Positions 26,259 through 35,669 of a stretch of 64,000 nt of DNA are shown here, one piece after another. The position numbers and the translations under genes were made by a program. Every line of letters starts with the position of its first letter. Within the stretch, counting starts at the first letter, position 1. Origin of the DNA: CAG-964 sp902789345 (GTDB lineage Bacteria; Bacillota; Clostridia; Oscillospirales; Acutalibacteraceae); NCBI GenBank assembly GCA_052117325.1, contig JBQKJJ010000009.1; one strand, written 5' to 3'. A model generated the notes under the pieces. The model worked only from the letters and a program-made list of their open reading frames with translations. It did no database searches and had not been told where the DNA came from.

Positions 26259-27575
26259 TTAATCGTGATTGTGACGGTCGTTATCTTTGTGACCGTTTTT
26301 CTTGCTGTTTATTTTTACATTGTCCTTAATGGTTTTATACAGCTTGGTGTTTTTAAAGTTAATAGGCTCTTTGCCTGAATTATTTAATATGTCGGTTGTA
26401 GGCGTTTCGCCCAAGCTTTGTAAATAATCCTTCTCTTTAAGTCTTTTATTAACAAAGTTGCCCACCATAACATATATTACCGCAAACAGCGGAACAGCTA
26501 CAAACATACCTACTATGCCAAACAGGCCACCGCCTAGGATAACGCTTGCCATTATCCAGAAGCCTGACAGTCCTATAGACGAACCCATTACCTTTGGACC
26601 TATTAGGTTACCGTCAATTTGCTGTAAAATTAATATAAATACCGTAAACCAAAATGCTTCTACAGGATTTACAATTAACAGAATTATAATACTAGGCACC
26701 GCGCCGATTACAGGACCAAACATAGGAATTATGTTTGTAACGCCTATAATAACGCTAATTAGCATTGCGTAGTCAAAGCGGAATATTGACATACCTATAA
26801 AGCACAGCATACCCATTATAAGAGAATCTATTATTCTGCCATAGATAAATCTACCGAATTTGTGGTTTGTAAGCTCTGCAACTTCAAAAACCTTTGGCAA
26901 AAGCTTTTCAGGCAAAACTGCAACTGTAAACTTTTTTGTTTGGTAAATAAGTTTATCCTTGCAAGCCAGAAAGTAAAATGAAATTACGATACCCATTACT
27001 ACATTATAAACATTTGTAGTAACCTGTACTGCAACATTAAATATGTCAGGACCAAAGGTATTTGCAATTTTTGAAACAAAGGCTCTAAGCTCACCGCCGG
27101 TAATAATCTTAACAAGTGAGTTTACAATAGAGAACAGGTCGTTATCCTCTTTTAGCTCAATGTGCAAATACTGGTCGCATACAGTTATCAGCCACGATTT
27201 AAATTCGTCTGCATAGCTTGCAAAGTTTGTGGCAAGCTTGTTAAAGCTGACTACCAACTGCGGAATAATAATTACTATTAAAAATGCAATAATTCCAAAA
27301 ACAATTAAATACGCCAATACAAGTGAAATAGGCTTTCGTGCCTTTTGCACCATGTTAAATTTACTGTCCGCCATTCTTTTTAGAAGTTTGTCGGAAAAGA
27401 ACATATATGGCTTGTTAATTAAAAAGGCTATACAAAAGCCTATTATAAACGGCATAGCAACTATAAGCACCAAGCCTATAGCGTCAAAAAGATATTTAAT
27501 ATTATCTTTAAGATACAGGCAAAGTCCGCCTATGACAACTAAAACAATTATTTGCTTAAATCTTTTTTTGCTCAT
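26259..27575 (-). CDS. AI-2E family transporter (UPF0118)
   Basis: A 438-residue membrane protein with about seven to eight transmembrane segments: a first hairpin at about 10-50, a large soluble insertion at about 90-190, and a conserved C-terminal half containing G-V-T-N-I-I-P-M-F-G-P-V-I-G and Q-Q-I-D-G-N-L-I-G-P-K-V-M-G. That last motif defines the family. Members range from AI-2 exporters to Na+/H+ antiporters, so the substrate is open. The tail after residue 385 is hydrophilic and His/Lys/Asn-rich. It follows polC by 11 bases and probably shares its transcript. Confidence 0.88.
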   Translation of the reverse strand: MSKKRFKQIIVLVVIGGLCLYLKDNIKYLFDAIGLVLIVAMPFIIGFCIAFLINKPYMFFSDKLLKRMADSKFNMVQKARKPISLVLAYLIVFGIIAFLIVIIIPQLVVSFNKLATNFASYADEFKSWLITVCDQYLHIELKEDNDLFSIVNSLVKIITGGELRAFVSKIANTFGPDIFNVAVQVTTNVYNVVMGIVISFYFLACKDKLIYQTKKFTVAVLPEKLLPKVFEVAELTNHKFGRFIYGRIIDSLIMGMLCFIGMSIFRFDYAMLISVIIGVTNIIPMFGPVIGAVPSIIILLIVNPVEAFWFTVFILILQQIDGNLIGPKVMGSSIGLSGFWIMASVILGGGLFGIVGMFVAVPLFAVIYVMVGNFVNKRLKEKDYLQSLGETPTTDILNNSGKEPINFKNTKLYKTIKDNVKINSKKNGHKDNDRHNHD

Positions 27576-27586
27576 TACTTCCTCCT

Positions 27587-30500
27587 TTAACCAAACAGTG
27601 ACATTTGGCTGCTTTCCGGAATATCCGCAAGAGCTCCTGCCTCTTTCAGAGTTTCTATAACTGCTGTGGAAACTCCTGTTCTGGATTTTAGTTCTTCAAT
27701 AGACAGGTATTCGCCCTGCTTTCCGCCTTCTGCTAAGCTAACGGCAGCTGCCTCGCCTACGCCGGAAAGTGAACAGAATGGCAGTCGAATTTGTTTACCC
27801 TCTATAACAAACATTTTAGCCTCTGATTTATATATGTCAATAGGCAATGCAGTAATTCCTCTGGCAAGCATTTCATTTACAATTTGCAGAGTATCCAGCT
27901 CCGCCTTGTCTGTAGCTGTTGCCTCATTTTTAGACTGTTTGTTTTTAATTGCGTTTATTTTTGCTACAACAGCTTCCTTGCCCTGCAAAACCGTTACAGC
28001 GTCAAAGCCGTCGCTACGCACTGTAAAGTATGCTGCATAATATTCAATAGGCTTATGTACCTTGTACCAGCCAAGACGAAGTGTGGCAATCATATATGCT
28101 GCTGCGTGTGCCTTAGGGAACATATACTTAATTTTCATACAAGAGTCAATATACCACTGCGGCACATTGTTGTCTTTCATGGCCTGCATATGTTCTTCTG
28201 TAAGCAGCTTTGTTGCATTACCCTTACGGACAATTTCCATTATTTTAAATGCCATTTTCGGCGGAAGTCCCTTATGGATTAAATATGTCATAATACTGTC
28301 ACGCGTACCTATAACCTCTGAAATTGTACAGGTGCCGTTTTTAATAAGGTCGGCTGCGTTACCTATCCATACATCGGTACCGTGTGACAGGCCGGAAATC
28401 TGCAGCAGGTCAGAAAAGGTTTTCGGCTGAGATTCCATAAGCATTTGTCTTACAAAAGGTGTACCAACCTCCGGCAAAGAAAATGTACCTGTTTCACAGT
28501 CTATATCCTCCGGCTCTATACCTAAAGCGTGTGGCGATGTAAACAGTGAAATAACATCAGGGTCACTCATAGACACCTCCATTACCGGTATGCCTGTGAA
28601 CATTTCAAGATAATGGTAAATAGTAGGAACATCGTGTCCAAGTTCATCAAGCTTACAGATAGTATCGTGTATAGAATGGAAGTCGAAATGAGTGGTAATG
28701 TTGTCGGAGTCCTGCTTATTGGCAGGCCTTTGTACAGGGCAGAAGTCATATACCTCCATACCCCTCGGCACAACAACCATACCGCCGGGGTGCTGACCTG
28801 TAGTTCTCTTTACACCTGTACAGCCTATAGACAAGCGTTCCATCTCTGCTTTGCTTAGGTTTGTTCCAGTTTCCTCCATATATTTTTTTACATAACCATA
28901 TGCGGTTTTGTCTGCAACTGTGGCAATAGTACCTGCCTTAAACACATTATCCTTACCGAACAGCTCTTCTGTATATCTATGTGCGCTGGACTGGTATTCA
29001 CCGCTAAAGTTAAGGTCAATATCAGGGGTTTTGTCACCCTCAAAGCCCAAGAAGGTTTCAAAAGGAATTTCGTGGCCGTCCTGCAAATACGGTGTACCAC
29101 ATTTGGGACAATTTTTATGCGGTAAATCAAAACCGGAGCCGTACTCGCCATGCTCAAAAAATTCACTGTTTTTACAGTTTGGGCATACATAATGGGGACA
29201 AAGAGGATTAACCTCTGAAATACCCGACATAGTGGCAACAAAGGACGAACCTACAGAACCTCTGGAGCCTACCAAATAGCCGTGTGCTTCGCTGTCTGCA
29301 ACCAATTTTTGGGCTGTCATATACAATACGGAGAAACCGTATTTTGTAATGGCACCCAGCTCACGGTCAAGCCTGTCTTTAACAATTTTCGGCAGTGGGT
29401 CGCCGTATTTTTCCTTTGCTCTTTGCCATGTAATAGTGGTAAGCTGCTCCTCCGCACCGTCAATAAACGGTGGAAATACTCCCGGCGGAATCGGTCTTAC
29501 CTGTTCTATCATATCTGCAATTTTATTTGGGTTTTCTACAACAATTTCGTACGCTTTTTTCTCCCCTAAATACTCAAATTCTTTTAGCATTTCAGCTGTA
29601 GTTCTGAAATAAAGCGGTGCTTGGTTGTCGGCGTCACTAAAGCCCTTAGAGGTCATAAGAATTTTTCTGTATTCACTTTCATGAGGGTCCATAAAGTGAA
29701 CATCGCAGGTTGCAACAACCATTTTACCCAGCTGGTCAGCTAAGCGTATTATGGTTTTATTATACTCCTGTAATTCCTTTTCATCCTTTGCAGTACCGTT
29801 TTGCAGCATAAAGGCATTATTGCCTATAGGCTGAATTTCAAGATAATCGTAGAAAGAGGCAATTTCCTTAAGCTCATTCCACGGTTTACCTGCTACTATT
29901 GCTCTAAACAGCTCGCCTGCTTCACAGGCGCTGCCTATAAGCAAGCCCTCACGGTACTTTACAAGCTCAGACTTTGGTATGCGGGGATTTCTGTAGAAAT
30001 ACTTCATATGTCCAAAGGAAATAAGCTTGTATAAATTCTTTAATCCGATTTTATTCTTTACAAGAATTATCTGATGATACGCTCTTAGTTTGTTTGGGTT
30101 TGCACCTACTATATTTGTGTTAATATCCTTTACCTGCGTAATGTGATAATCGCTTTCCAAACGCTGTGTGAAATTAACAAAAATTTTTGCAAGCATTTCA
30201 GCATCATCTGTAGCCCTGTGGTGGTTAAACTTACCCAAGCGCAGATAATCCGCTATAGTATTCAGCTTATAATTTTTAATATCACGCAGTATAGATTTTG
30301 CTATAGCCAGTGTGTCTATAGATGTATAGTTATACGGCAGGTCACAGCGTTCTGCTGTTGCCCTTATGAAAGAGGTATCAAAGTCTGCATTATGTGCAAC
30401 AAGTATTGCATTGTCACCGCAAAACTCCATAAATTTAAGCAGTGCTTCTTTTTCCTCCGGTGCGTCTGCCACCATATCGTTAGTAATGCCTGTTAACTGT

Positions 30501-32032
30501 GTTATTTTAGCCGGTATAGGCATATGCGGATTAACAAAGGTAGAGAAATAATCAAGCAGTTCACCGTTTCTTACACGCACTGCACCAATTTCTGTAATTC
30601 TGTCTTTTGAGGCACTTAAACCTGTTGTTTCTATGTCAAAGCAAATAAATTCATCTGTAAGCTCTTTGCTGTTGGTTCCCTTTACAGCGGAAATCATATC
30701 GTTTACAAAGTAAGCCTCTGTACCATATATAATTTTAATCTTTTCAGGTATTTTTTCTTCTCCCTCTTCATAAGGGGTAATACCGTAAAACTTCTTTTGT
30801 TTTTCCTCATTAAAAGCAATGCCGTTTATTTTTTCTGCTGTATTCATAGCCTCAGGAAATGCCTGTGCTACACCGTGGTCAGTAATAGCTATGGCTTTGT
30901 GGCCCCACTTTGCGGCACGCTTTACAAGGTCACCGGCAGCATTAACGCCGTCCATAGATGACATATTAGTATGCAAATGAAGCTCCACACGCTTTGTTTC
31001 TGCATTATCCACAACTTCTGTAACCTGCGCCGTAGAAATAGCCTTGCCCGAAAAGATAGTATCTCTTGCGTAGCTGTCATACTCTACCTTACCCTTAACA
31101 ACAATAACATCGCCTTTTTTTATTCCGCTAAGCTGTTCCTGCTTTTTGGCATTATCAAATATTTTTACAACAATAGAGTTGGTATAGTCTGTAATAGAAT
31201 ATGTAGTAATAAAGTATTTGCCGTCTTTTGTAATTTTAGTTTCTGTATTGAAAATCTTGCCCCATATAATGGTCATACCAAGGTCTTCGGTTAAATCCTT
31301 AATTGGCGTAGGCTTTTCTTTGCTTAGTGTACCGTAAACAGATGTATAACTGCCTGTAACCAGCTGAGGGTAAAGAGATTCACCACTGCGCACTTCAATA
31401 GTGCTGTTTACCTTTTCTGCCTTATGCTTAGCCTGCTTCTTAACGGCAGTTTCCATTGCACTTTCGTAGTCCTCCATTTTGGTAACTGCTGTTTCCCTAA
31501 TTTCCTTTACAATATTGTCCTGCTGTTTTGAAATATTTACAGGCAATTCGGTGTCAACCTCTAAAACCCCTGTGTATTCAATTTTAAATTGCAGGTCAAA
31601 TTCTTCCTGAATAATTTTTGCCAGTGCTTTATCAAAGCCCTTTTTCTGCAAAATTTCTTTTCCGCCATGGAAAAGCTCAACTGTAAGGACATCACCGTTT
31701 ACGGTCGCTTTGGAATCATTTAGCGAGCCGTTAAAGGTTGGGGTATCTTTCTTTAGCTGTAAAACCAGCTGTGGGTAATACTCCGTTGTGAAAAGCTCCT
31801 TTGTAAAGTGAGGTTTGATTGTAAAAGCATATGGAGAAAGAGTAGAAGCTTTTACGGCGTCCTCCAGTTTAAATACTGCCTGTCGCTCTACCAAATTATT
31901 CAGTTGTAAAAATACAGTAATTTTCCCTGCTTTTCTGTCGTAGCGAATGTTTATAACCTCTGCGCCGGCAATAGCCATAGGGATTTGTTCCGCACTTAGA
32001 TATTTGGAAAATAAAGCTTCAAAAGACACCAT
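27587..32032 (-). CDS. polC: DNA polymerase III PolC-type alpha subunit
   Basis: A 1481-residue replicative polymerase of the low-GC Gram-positive type. In order it has an N-terminal domain, an OB fold (about 225-320), a PHP domain split by the exonuclease (H-L-H-T-N-M-S near 340 and I-T-D-H-G), a DEDD proofreading exonuclease (F-D-I-E-T-T-G), a four-cysteine zinc module (C-P-N-C ... C-P-K-C) and the palm with P-D-I-D-L-N-F-S-G. It is full length, with a nuclease that looks intact. Its start overlaps the ispG stop by one base (TAATG), so initiation is coupled to a gene of isoprenoid synthesis. Confidence 0.97.
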   Translation of the reverse strand: MVSFEALFSKYLSAEQIPMAIAGAEVINIRYDRKAGKITVFLQLNNLVERQAVFKLEDAVKASTLSPYAFTIKPHFTKELFTTEYYPQLVLQLKKDTPTFNGSLNDSKATVNGDVLTVELFHGGKEILQKKGFDKALAKIIQEEFDLQFKIEYTGVLEVDTELPVNISKQQDNIVKEIRETAVTKMEDYESAMETAVKKQAKHKAEKVNSTIEVRSGESLYPQLVTGSYTSVYGTLSKEKPTPIKDLTEDLGMTIIWGKIFNTETKITKDGKYFITTYSITDYTNSIVVKIFDNAKKQEQLSGIKKGDVIVVKGKVEYDSYARDTIFSGKAISTAQVTEVVDNAETKRVELHLHTNMSSMDGVNAAGDLVKRAAKWGHKAIAITDHGVAQAFPEAMNTAEKINGIAFNEEKQKKFYGITPYEEGEEKIPEKIKIIYGTEAYFVNDMISAVKGTNSKELTDEFICFDIETTGLSASKDRITEIGAVRVRNGELLDYFSTFVNPHMPIPAKITQLTGITNDMVADAPEEKEALLKFMEFCGDNAILVAHNADFDTSFIRATAERCDLPYNYTSIDTLAIAKSILRDIKNYKLNTIADYLRLGKFNHHRATDDAEMLAKIFVNFTQRLESDYHITQVKDINTNIVGANPNKLRAYHQIILVKNKIGLKNLYKLISFGHMKYFYRNPRIPKSELVKYREGLLIGSACEAGELFRAIVAGKPWNELKEIASFYDYLEIQPIGNNAFMLQNGTAKDEKELQEYNKTIIRLADQLGKMVVATCDVHFMDPHESEYRKILMTSKGFSDADNQAPLYFRTTAEMLKEFEYLGEKKAYEIVVENPNKIADMIEQVRPIPPGVFPPFIDGAEEQLTTITWQRAKEKYGDPLPKIVKDRLDRELGAITKYGFSVLYMTAQKLVADSEAHGYLVGSRGSVGSSFVATMSGISEVNPLCPHYVCPNCKNSEFFEHGEYGSGFDLPHKNCPKCGTPYLQDGHEIPFETFLGFEGDKTPDIDLNFSGEYQSSAHRYTEELFGKDNVFKAGTIATVADKTAYGYVKKYMEETGTNLSKAEMERLSIGCTGVKRTTGQHPGGMVVVPRGMEVYDFCPVQRPANKQDSDNITTHFDFHSIHDTICKLDELGHDVPTIYHYLEMFTGIPVMEVSMSDPDVISLFTSPHALGIEPEDIDCETGTFSLPEVGTPFVRQMLMESQPKTFSDLLQISGLSHGTDVWIGNAADLIKNGTCTISEVIGTRDSIMTYLIHKGLPPKMAFKIMEIVRKGNATKLLTEEHMQAMKDNNVPQWYIDSCMKIKYMFPKAHAAAYMIATLRLGWYKVHKPIEYYAAYFTVRSDGFDAVTVLQGKEAVVAKINAIKNKQSKNEATATDKAELDTLQIVNEMLARGITALPIDIYKSEAKMFVIEGKQIRLPFCSLSGVGEAAAVSLAEGGKQGEYLSIEELKSRTGVSTAVIETLKEAGALADIPESSQMSLFG

Positions 32033-33075
32033 TATAATTTTTCAACTTCCTTAATTAATTCTTCAATAAGCTTGTCTTCAGGTACTTTTCTGATAATTTC
32101 GCCCTTTTTAAAGATAAGCCCAACACCGTTGCCGCCTGCTATGCCAATGTCAGCCTCCTTAGCTTCTCCGGGGCCGTTTACGGCACAGCCCATTACAGCA
32201 ACCTTTATATTTTTATTGCAGTCACGAAGTCTGTTTTCAACCTCTGTTGCAATGGATATTAAATCTATTTTTGTTCTGCCGCAGGTTGGGCAGGATACAA
32301 ACTGTACACCGTCTCTACGAATATCGAGAGCCTTTAGAATATCCTTTGCGGCATATATTTCTTTTACTGGGTCGGCCGTCAGAGAAACTCTTATTGTGTC
32401 GCCTATTCCCTGCAAAAGCAAAGCACCCAAGCCGGCAGAGGATTTTATAATTCCCATTCGCTCTGTGCCTGCCTCTGTTACACCCAGGTGCAAAGGATAA
32501 TTACATTTTTCGGCCGCAAGTTTATATGCGTCAACCATTGTCTTAACATTTGATGATTTCATTGAAAGCACAATGTTAGTGTAGTCAAACTTTTCTAAAA
32601 GTGAAGCATGATAAAGTGCACTTTCACAAAGAGCCTCAGCTGTAGGAGAACCGTATTTGGCAAGTATCTCCTTTTCTACCGAGCCGGAGTTTACACCGAT
32701 TCTTATTGGAATTTCCTTTGGTTTGCAGGCATCTACAACAGCCTTTACCCTGTCTGTGCCGCCGATGTTGCCGGGATTAATTCTTATTTTATCTACACCA
32801 GCCGCAACCGACTCTATTGCAAGCTTATAATCAAAATGTATATCTGCCACAACAGGCATTTTTACATTTTCCTTTAGTGCCGGTATAAGCCTAACAGCCT
32901 CCATATTCGGTATGGCTATTCTTATAATTTCACAGCCTGCTTCTTCAAGCCGAACGGCCTGCTTTACACTATTTTTTATGTCAGAGGCAGGAATGTTCAG
33001 CATTGACTGAATTGATACCGGAGCACCTCCGCCTACTAAAACATTGCCTACTTTAACTTGTTTTGTTTCACTCAT
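32032..33075 (-). CDS. ispG: 4-hydroxy-3-methylbut-2-enyl diphosphate synthase
   Basis: I take the ATG at 33075; a longer reading from a GTG at 33084 would run into the ribosome binding region. The 347-residue enzyme has an N-terminal TIM barrel and a C-terminal [4Fe-4S] domain with S-C-P-T-C-G-R near residue 263 and G-C-A-V-N-G-P-G-E near residue 300. It carries out the penultimate step of the MEP pathway, converting MEcPP to HMBPP. The pathway enzyme Dxr is encoded two genes upstream and UppS, which uses the product, five genes upstream. Confidence 0.96.
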   Translation of the reverse strand: MSETKQVKVGNVLVGGGAPVSIQSMLNIPASDIKNSVKQAVRLEEAGCEIIRIAIPNMEAVRLIPALKENVKMPVVADIHFDYKLAIESVAAGVDKIRINPGNIGGTDRVKAVVDACKPKEIPIRIGVNSGSVEKEILAKYGSPTAEALCESALYHASLLEKFDYTNIVLSMKSSNVKTMVDAYKLAAEKCNYPLHLGVTEAGTERMGIIKSSAGLGALLLQGIGDTIRVSLTADPVKEIYAAKDILKALDIRRDGVQFVSCPTCGRTKIDLISIATEVENRLRDCNKNIKVAVMGCAVNGPGEAKEADIGIAGGNGVGLIFKKGEIIRKVPEDKLIEELIKEVEKL

Positions 33076-33095
33076 ATTATACACCTATTGTTAAT

Positions 33096-33132
33096 TTTGC
33101 AGAGCAATGCTTTTAATTAATTGCTCTGCAAA
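33096..33132 (-). repeat. 12-bp perfect hairpin between rseP and ispG
   Basis: TTTGCAGAGCAA (33096-33107) and TTGCTCTGCAAA (33121-33132) form a perfect 12-bp stem with a 13-base loop. No T run follows on either strand, so it is not a usual terminator. A processing or stability element within the operon mRNA is possible. Confidence 0.6.
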
Positions 33133-33180
33133 TATTTGCTTGTTATATAAAATTATTTACTGAATTGTGTCTGTAAATTA

Positions 33181-34263
33181 TCAGCCGCCGCTGAAGCCCT
33201 CTCCGGAAAACAAACGCATAACATCCTTAAAGGAGATTAATATCATAAATGCTATTAATATTAAAAAGCCTACAGTATGAACAATCCCCTCATATTTCGG
33301 CGGTATTGGTTTGCGCCTTACTGCTTCAATCAGCAGGAAGAAAAATCTGCCGCCGTCAAGTGCCGGAATAGGAAGCATATTAAATATACCTAAGTTTACG
33401 GATATTACCATCATCATAAATATAAGGTTATTTAATCCGTTTAAAAAGCTTGTTTCCAGTCCCATAGAGGTAGCTTCCGTAATAGCGCCGGCCGCACCTA
33501 TTGGGCCGGAAATATCATTCATTGAAAACTGACCGGTTACCAGTCCTATTAAACTTGCCCAAATCATACGCACTACAGAGTAGGTTTGCTGAAAGGTTTG
33601 GGTTATGACCGTGCCAATGTTTTTTTCAATAGGCTTAACATAAAAGTCAAGCTGAATGTATTTTCTACCGGAAGAATCGGTAGTAGTGTCAAATTTAATG
33701 TTACCTAAGTCCTTTAGCTGACCGTCACGGTAAACCTGAATGTCAGGTGAATCGGTCTTCATAGTTGCAAGCGAAAATGAAAAATCCCTTGCAGTATAAA
33801 TTGCGTATCCGTCTATTGATGCCAGTGTGTCCCCTACCTGTAAACCCTGTGTAGATGATTTTGCGTTTTCGTGAAACGACTCTATAGTGGTTGAGGCATA
33901 TACAGGCTCCTGTACCACAAGCACGCACATAAGCACAAGTCCTAAAAGTATGTTGTTAAATGCGCCTGCAACAATTATTATCATTCTCTGCCAAAGTTTA
34001 GCCTTGCCAAAGGCACGGGGATTGTCGCTTTCTTCGTCCTCGCCCTCCATTTTGCAGTAACCGCCTAATGGAAAAAGCCTAAAGGAATACTGCGTTTCGC
34101 CTTTTTTAAAGCCAAAAATCTTTGGACCCATACCCAGTGCAAATTCATGCACCAATACCCCTGATTTTTTTGCACAGATGAAATGTCCGAATTCATGTGA
34201 CAAAATTATTAACTCAAAAAGAAGAATACCGATTATTATAAGTAATGCTGCCTGTATTGTAAT
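33181..34263 (-). CDS. rseP: Site-2 protease RseP (RIP metalloprotease), non-canonical start
   Basis: The zinc motif H-E-F-G-H is followed by a first membrane helix, F-P-L-G-G-Y-C, a single PDZ domain (about 110-200) and the C-terminal N-M-L-P-I-P-A-L-D-G-G-R, all typical of RseP/YluC. It cuts membrane proteins within the bilayer. The only ATG/GTG/TTG start in frame is a TTG at 34203, two codons before H-E-F-G-H, which would delete the first helix. The frame stays open upstream and encodes a hydrophobic helix, with AAAGGA at about 34272-34267. I therefore extend to an ATT at 34263 (three bases from AAAGGA) or an ATA at 34257 (nine bases). Dxr lies upstream and ispG downstream. Confidence 0.85.
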   Translation of the reverse strand: MTIQAALLIIIGILLFELIILSHEFGHFICAKKSGVLVHEFALGMGPKIFGFKKGETQYSFRLFPLGGYCKMEGEDEESDNPRAFGKAKLWQRMIIIVAGAFNNILLGLVLMCVLVVQEPVYASTTIESFHENAKSSTQGLQVGDTLASIDGYAIYTARDFSFSLATMKTDSPDIQVYRDGQLKDLGNIKFDTTTDSSGRKYIQLDFYVKPIEKNIGTVITQTFQQTYSVVRMIWASLIGLVTGQFSMNDISGPIGAAGAITEATSMGLETSFLNGLNNLIFMMMVISVNLGIFNMLPIPALDGGRFFFLLIEAVRRKPIPPKYEGIVHTVGFLILIAFMILISFKDVMRLFSGEGFSGG

Positions 34264-34335
34264 CAGTCCTTTCTTTAAAATGTATTCTGCAACAGTATGG
34301 CATATAACCCTAAAAATTGCAGTGTGGCAATAAAC

Positions 34336-35490
34336 CTACAGTTTTGTATATTCGCTTAAAACAAATTCTCTTGCCGCTCTGTCAGTTTCTAAAATATCCT
34401 TTACAGATGTTATCTTACTGTTGCTTACTCTGCTTACCGCTTTAGCTACAAGCTCGCCAATTTGCAAAAACTTTATTTTTCTGTTTAAAAACAGGTCAAC
34501 TGCCTGTTCATTTGCACCGTTTGCCGCAACAGGTGCAAGCTCGCATTTTTTTACTGCCTGTATACACTGTGACAAGCAGGTAAAGGTTTCGTAGTCCGGC
34601 TTATAAAAAGTAAGGGGCGAAACCTCCGTTAAGCTTAACTGCTTTACAGGGGACTCAAACCTGTTTGGATAGGTAATAGCATACTGAATAGGAATACGCA
34701 TATCTGCAACACCCATTTGTGCAATTACCGAATTGTCAGCAAATTCAACCATAGAGTGTATAATGCTTTCTCTGTGAATAACCACATCAATATTATCAAC
34801 ATCTACATCAAAAAGCCATTTTGCTTCTATAACCTCAAGTCCCTTATTCATCATAGTAGCGGAATCTATGGTTATTTTTTTACCCATACTCCAGTTAGGG
34901 TGATTAAGCGCCTGTTCAAGGGTTACATTTTCAAGGTCTGACCTGGTTTTGCCGAAAAACGGACCGCCTGATGCTGTAAGAATTATTTTTTTTAACTCTT
35001 TTTTATTATTCATTCCCTGTAAACACTGAAAAATTGCGGAATGTTCGCTGTCTACCGGGTACATATTAACATTATTTCTCTTTACAGCCTCCATAACCAG
35101 CTTGCCGCCTGTTACAAGCGTTTCTTTATTGGCAAGGGCAATATTTTTCTTTGCATTAATTGCGCTAAGAGTTGGCTGTAAGCCGACCATACCTACCACC
35201 GAATTAAGAACGGTGTCGGCACTGTCAATTACAGCAGCTTCTATAAGTCCGTCCATACCATATGAAACCTTTGTAGATGTATCAGCAATTTTTTCTTTTA
35301 AATCTTTTGCTGCCTGTTGGTTAAACATAACGGCAAGCTTCGGCTTAAATTCTCTGATTTGCTGTTCCATAAGCTTGGTATTAGACGCCGCTGTCAGTGC
35401 AGAAACCTTTAGGTTAAGCTTTCGTACAACATCAAGTGTTTGCGTTCCTATAGAACCTGTTGAACCTAAAATTGAGATATTCTCAGTCAT
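34336..35490 (-). CDS. dxr: 1-deoxy-D-xylulose 5-phosphate reductoisomerase
   Basis: A 384-residue enzyme. It has the NADPH-binding loop G-S-T-G-S-I-G (9-15), A-N-K-E-T-L-V near residue 118, P-V-D-S-E-H-S-A-I near residue 144, and the catalytic stretch T-A-S-G-G-P-F and H-P-N-W-S-M-G-K-K-I-T-I-D-S-A. It commits carbon to the MEP isoprenoid pathway. AAGGAAG precedes the ATG. A 179-base gap with a hairpin separates it from cdsA. Confidence 0.96.
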   Translation of the reverse strand: MTENISILGSTGSIGTQTLDVVRKLNLKVSALTAASNTKLMEQQIREFKPKLAVMFNQQAAKDLKEKIADTSTKVSYGMDGLIEAAVIDSADTVLNSVVGMVGLQPTLSAINAKKNIALANKETLVTGGKLVMEAVKRNNVNMYPVDSEHSAIFQCLQGMNNKKELKKIILTASGGPFFGKTRSDLENVTLEQALNHPNWSMGKKITIDSATMMNKGLEVIEAKWLFDVDVDNIDVVIHRESIIHSMVEFADNSVIAQMGVADMRIPIQYAITYPNRFESPVKQLSLTEVSPLTFYKPDYETFTCLSQCIQAVKKCELAPVAANGANEQAVDLFLNRKIKFLQIGELVAKAVSRVSNSKITSVKDILETDRAAREFVLSEYTKL

Positions 35491-35626
35491 AAATATACTT
35501 CCTTAATTTTATATAACCAAATAACCTTTTACCTGCAAGGGCAAAAAGCATTTAATTTAACATACAAAATGCCACCGCTGAAATGCTTACAGTATTTATA
35601 ATGTACATTTAAAACGGCAGTACAAT

Positions 35627-35654
35627 TAAACAAGGGGGTGATTGAATACCCCCT
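35627..35654 (-). terminator. Weak terminator after cdsA
   Basis: On the minus strand AGGGGGT, an 8-base loop and ACCCCCT (35654-35633) are followed by TTGTTTAATT, an imperfect T tract. Further into the gap AGCATTT (35547-35553) and AAATGCT (35581-35587) form a second stem with a long loop. The gap may partly separate pyrH-frr-uppS-cdsA from dxr-rseP-ispG-polC. Confidence 0.55.
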
Positions 35655-35669
35655 ATTAACGCAAAACTA

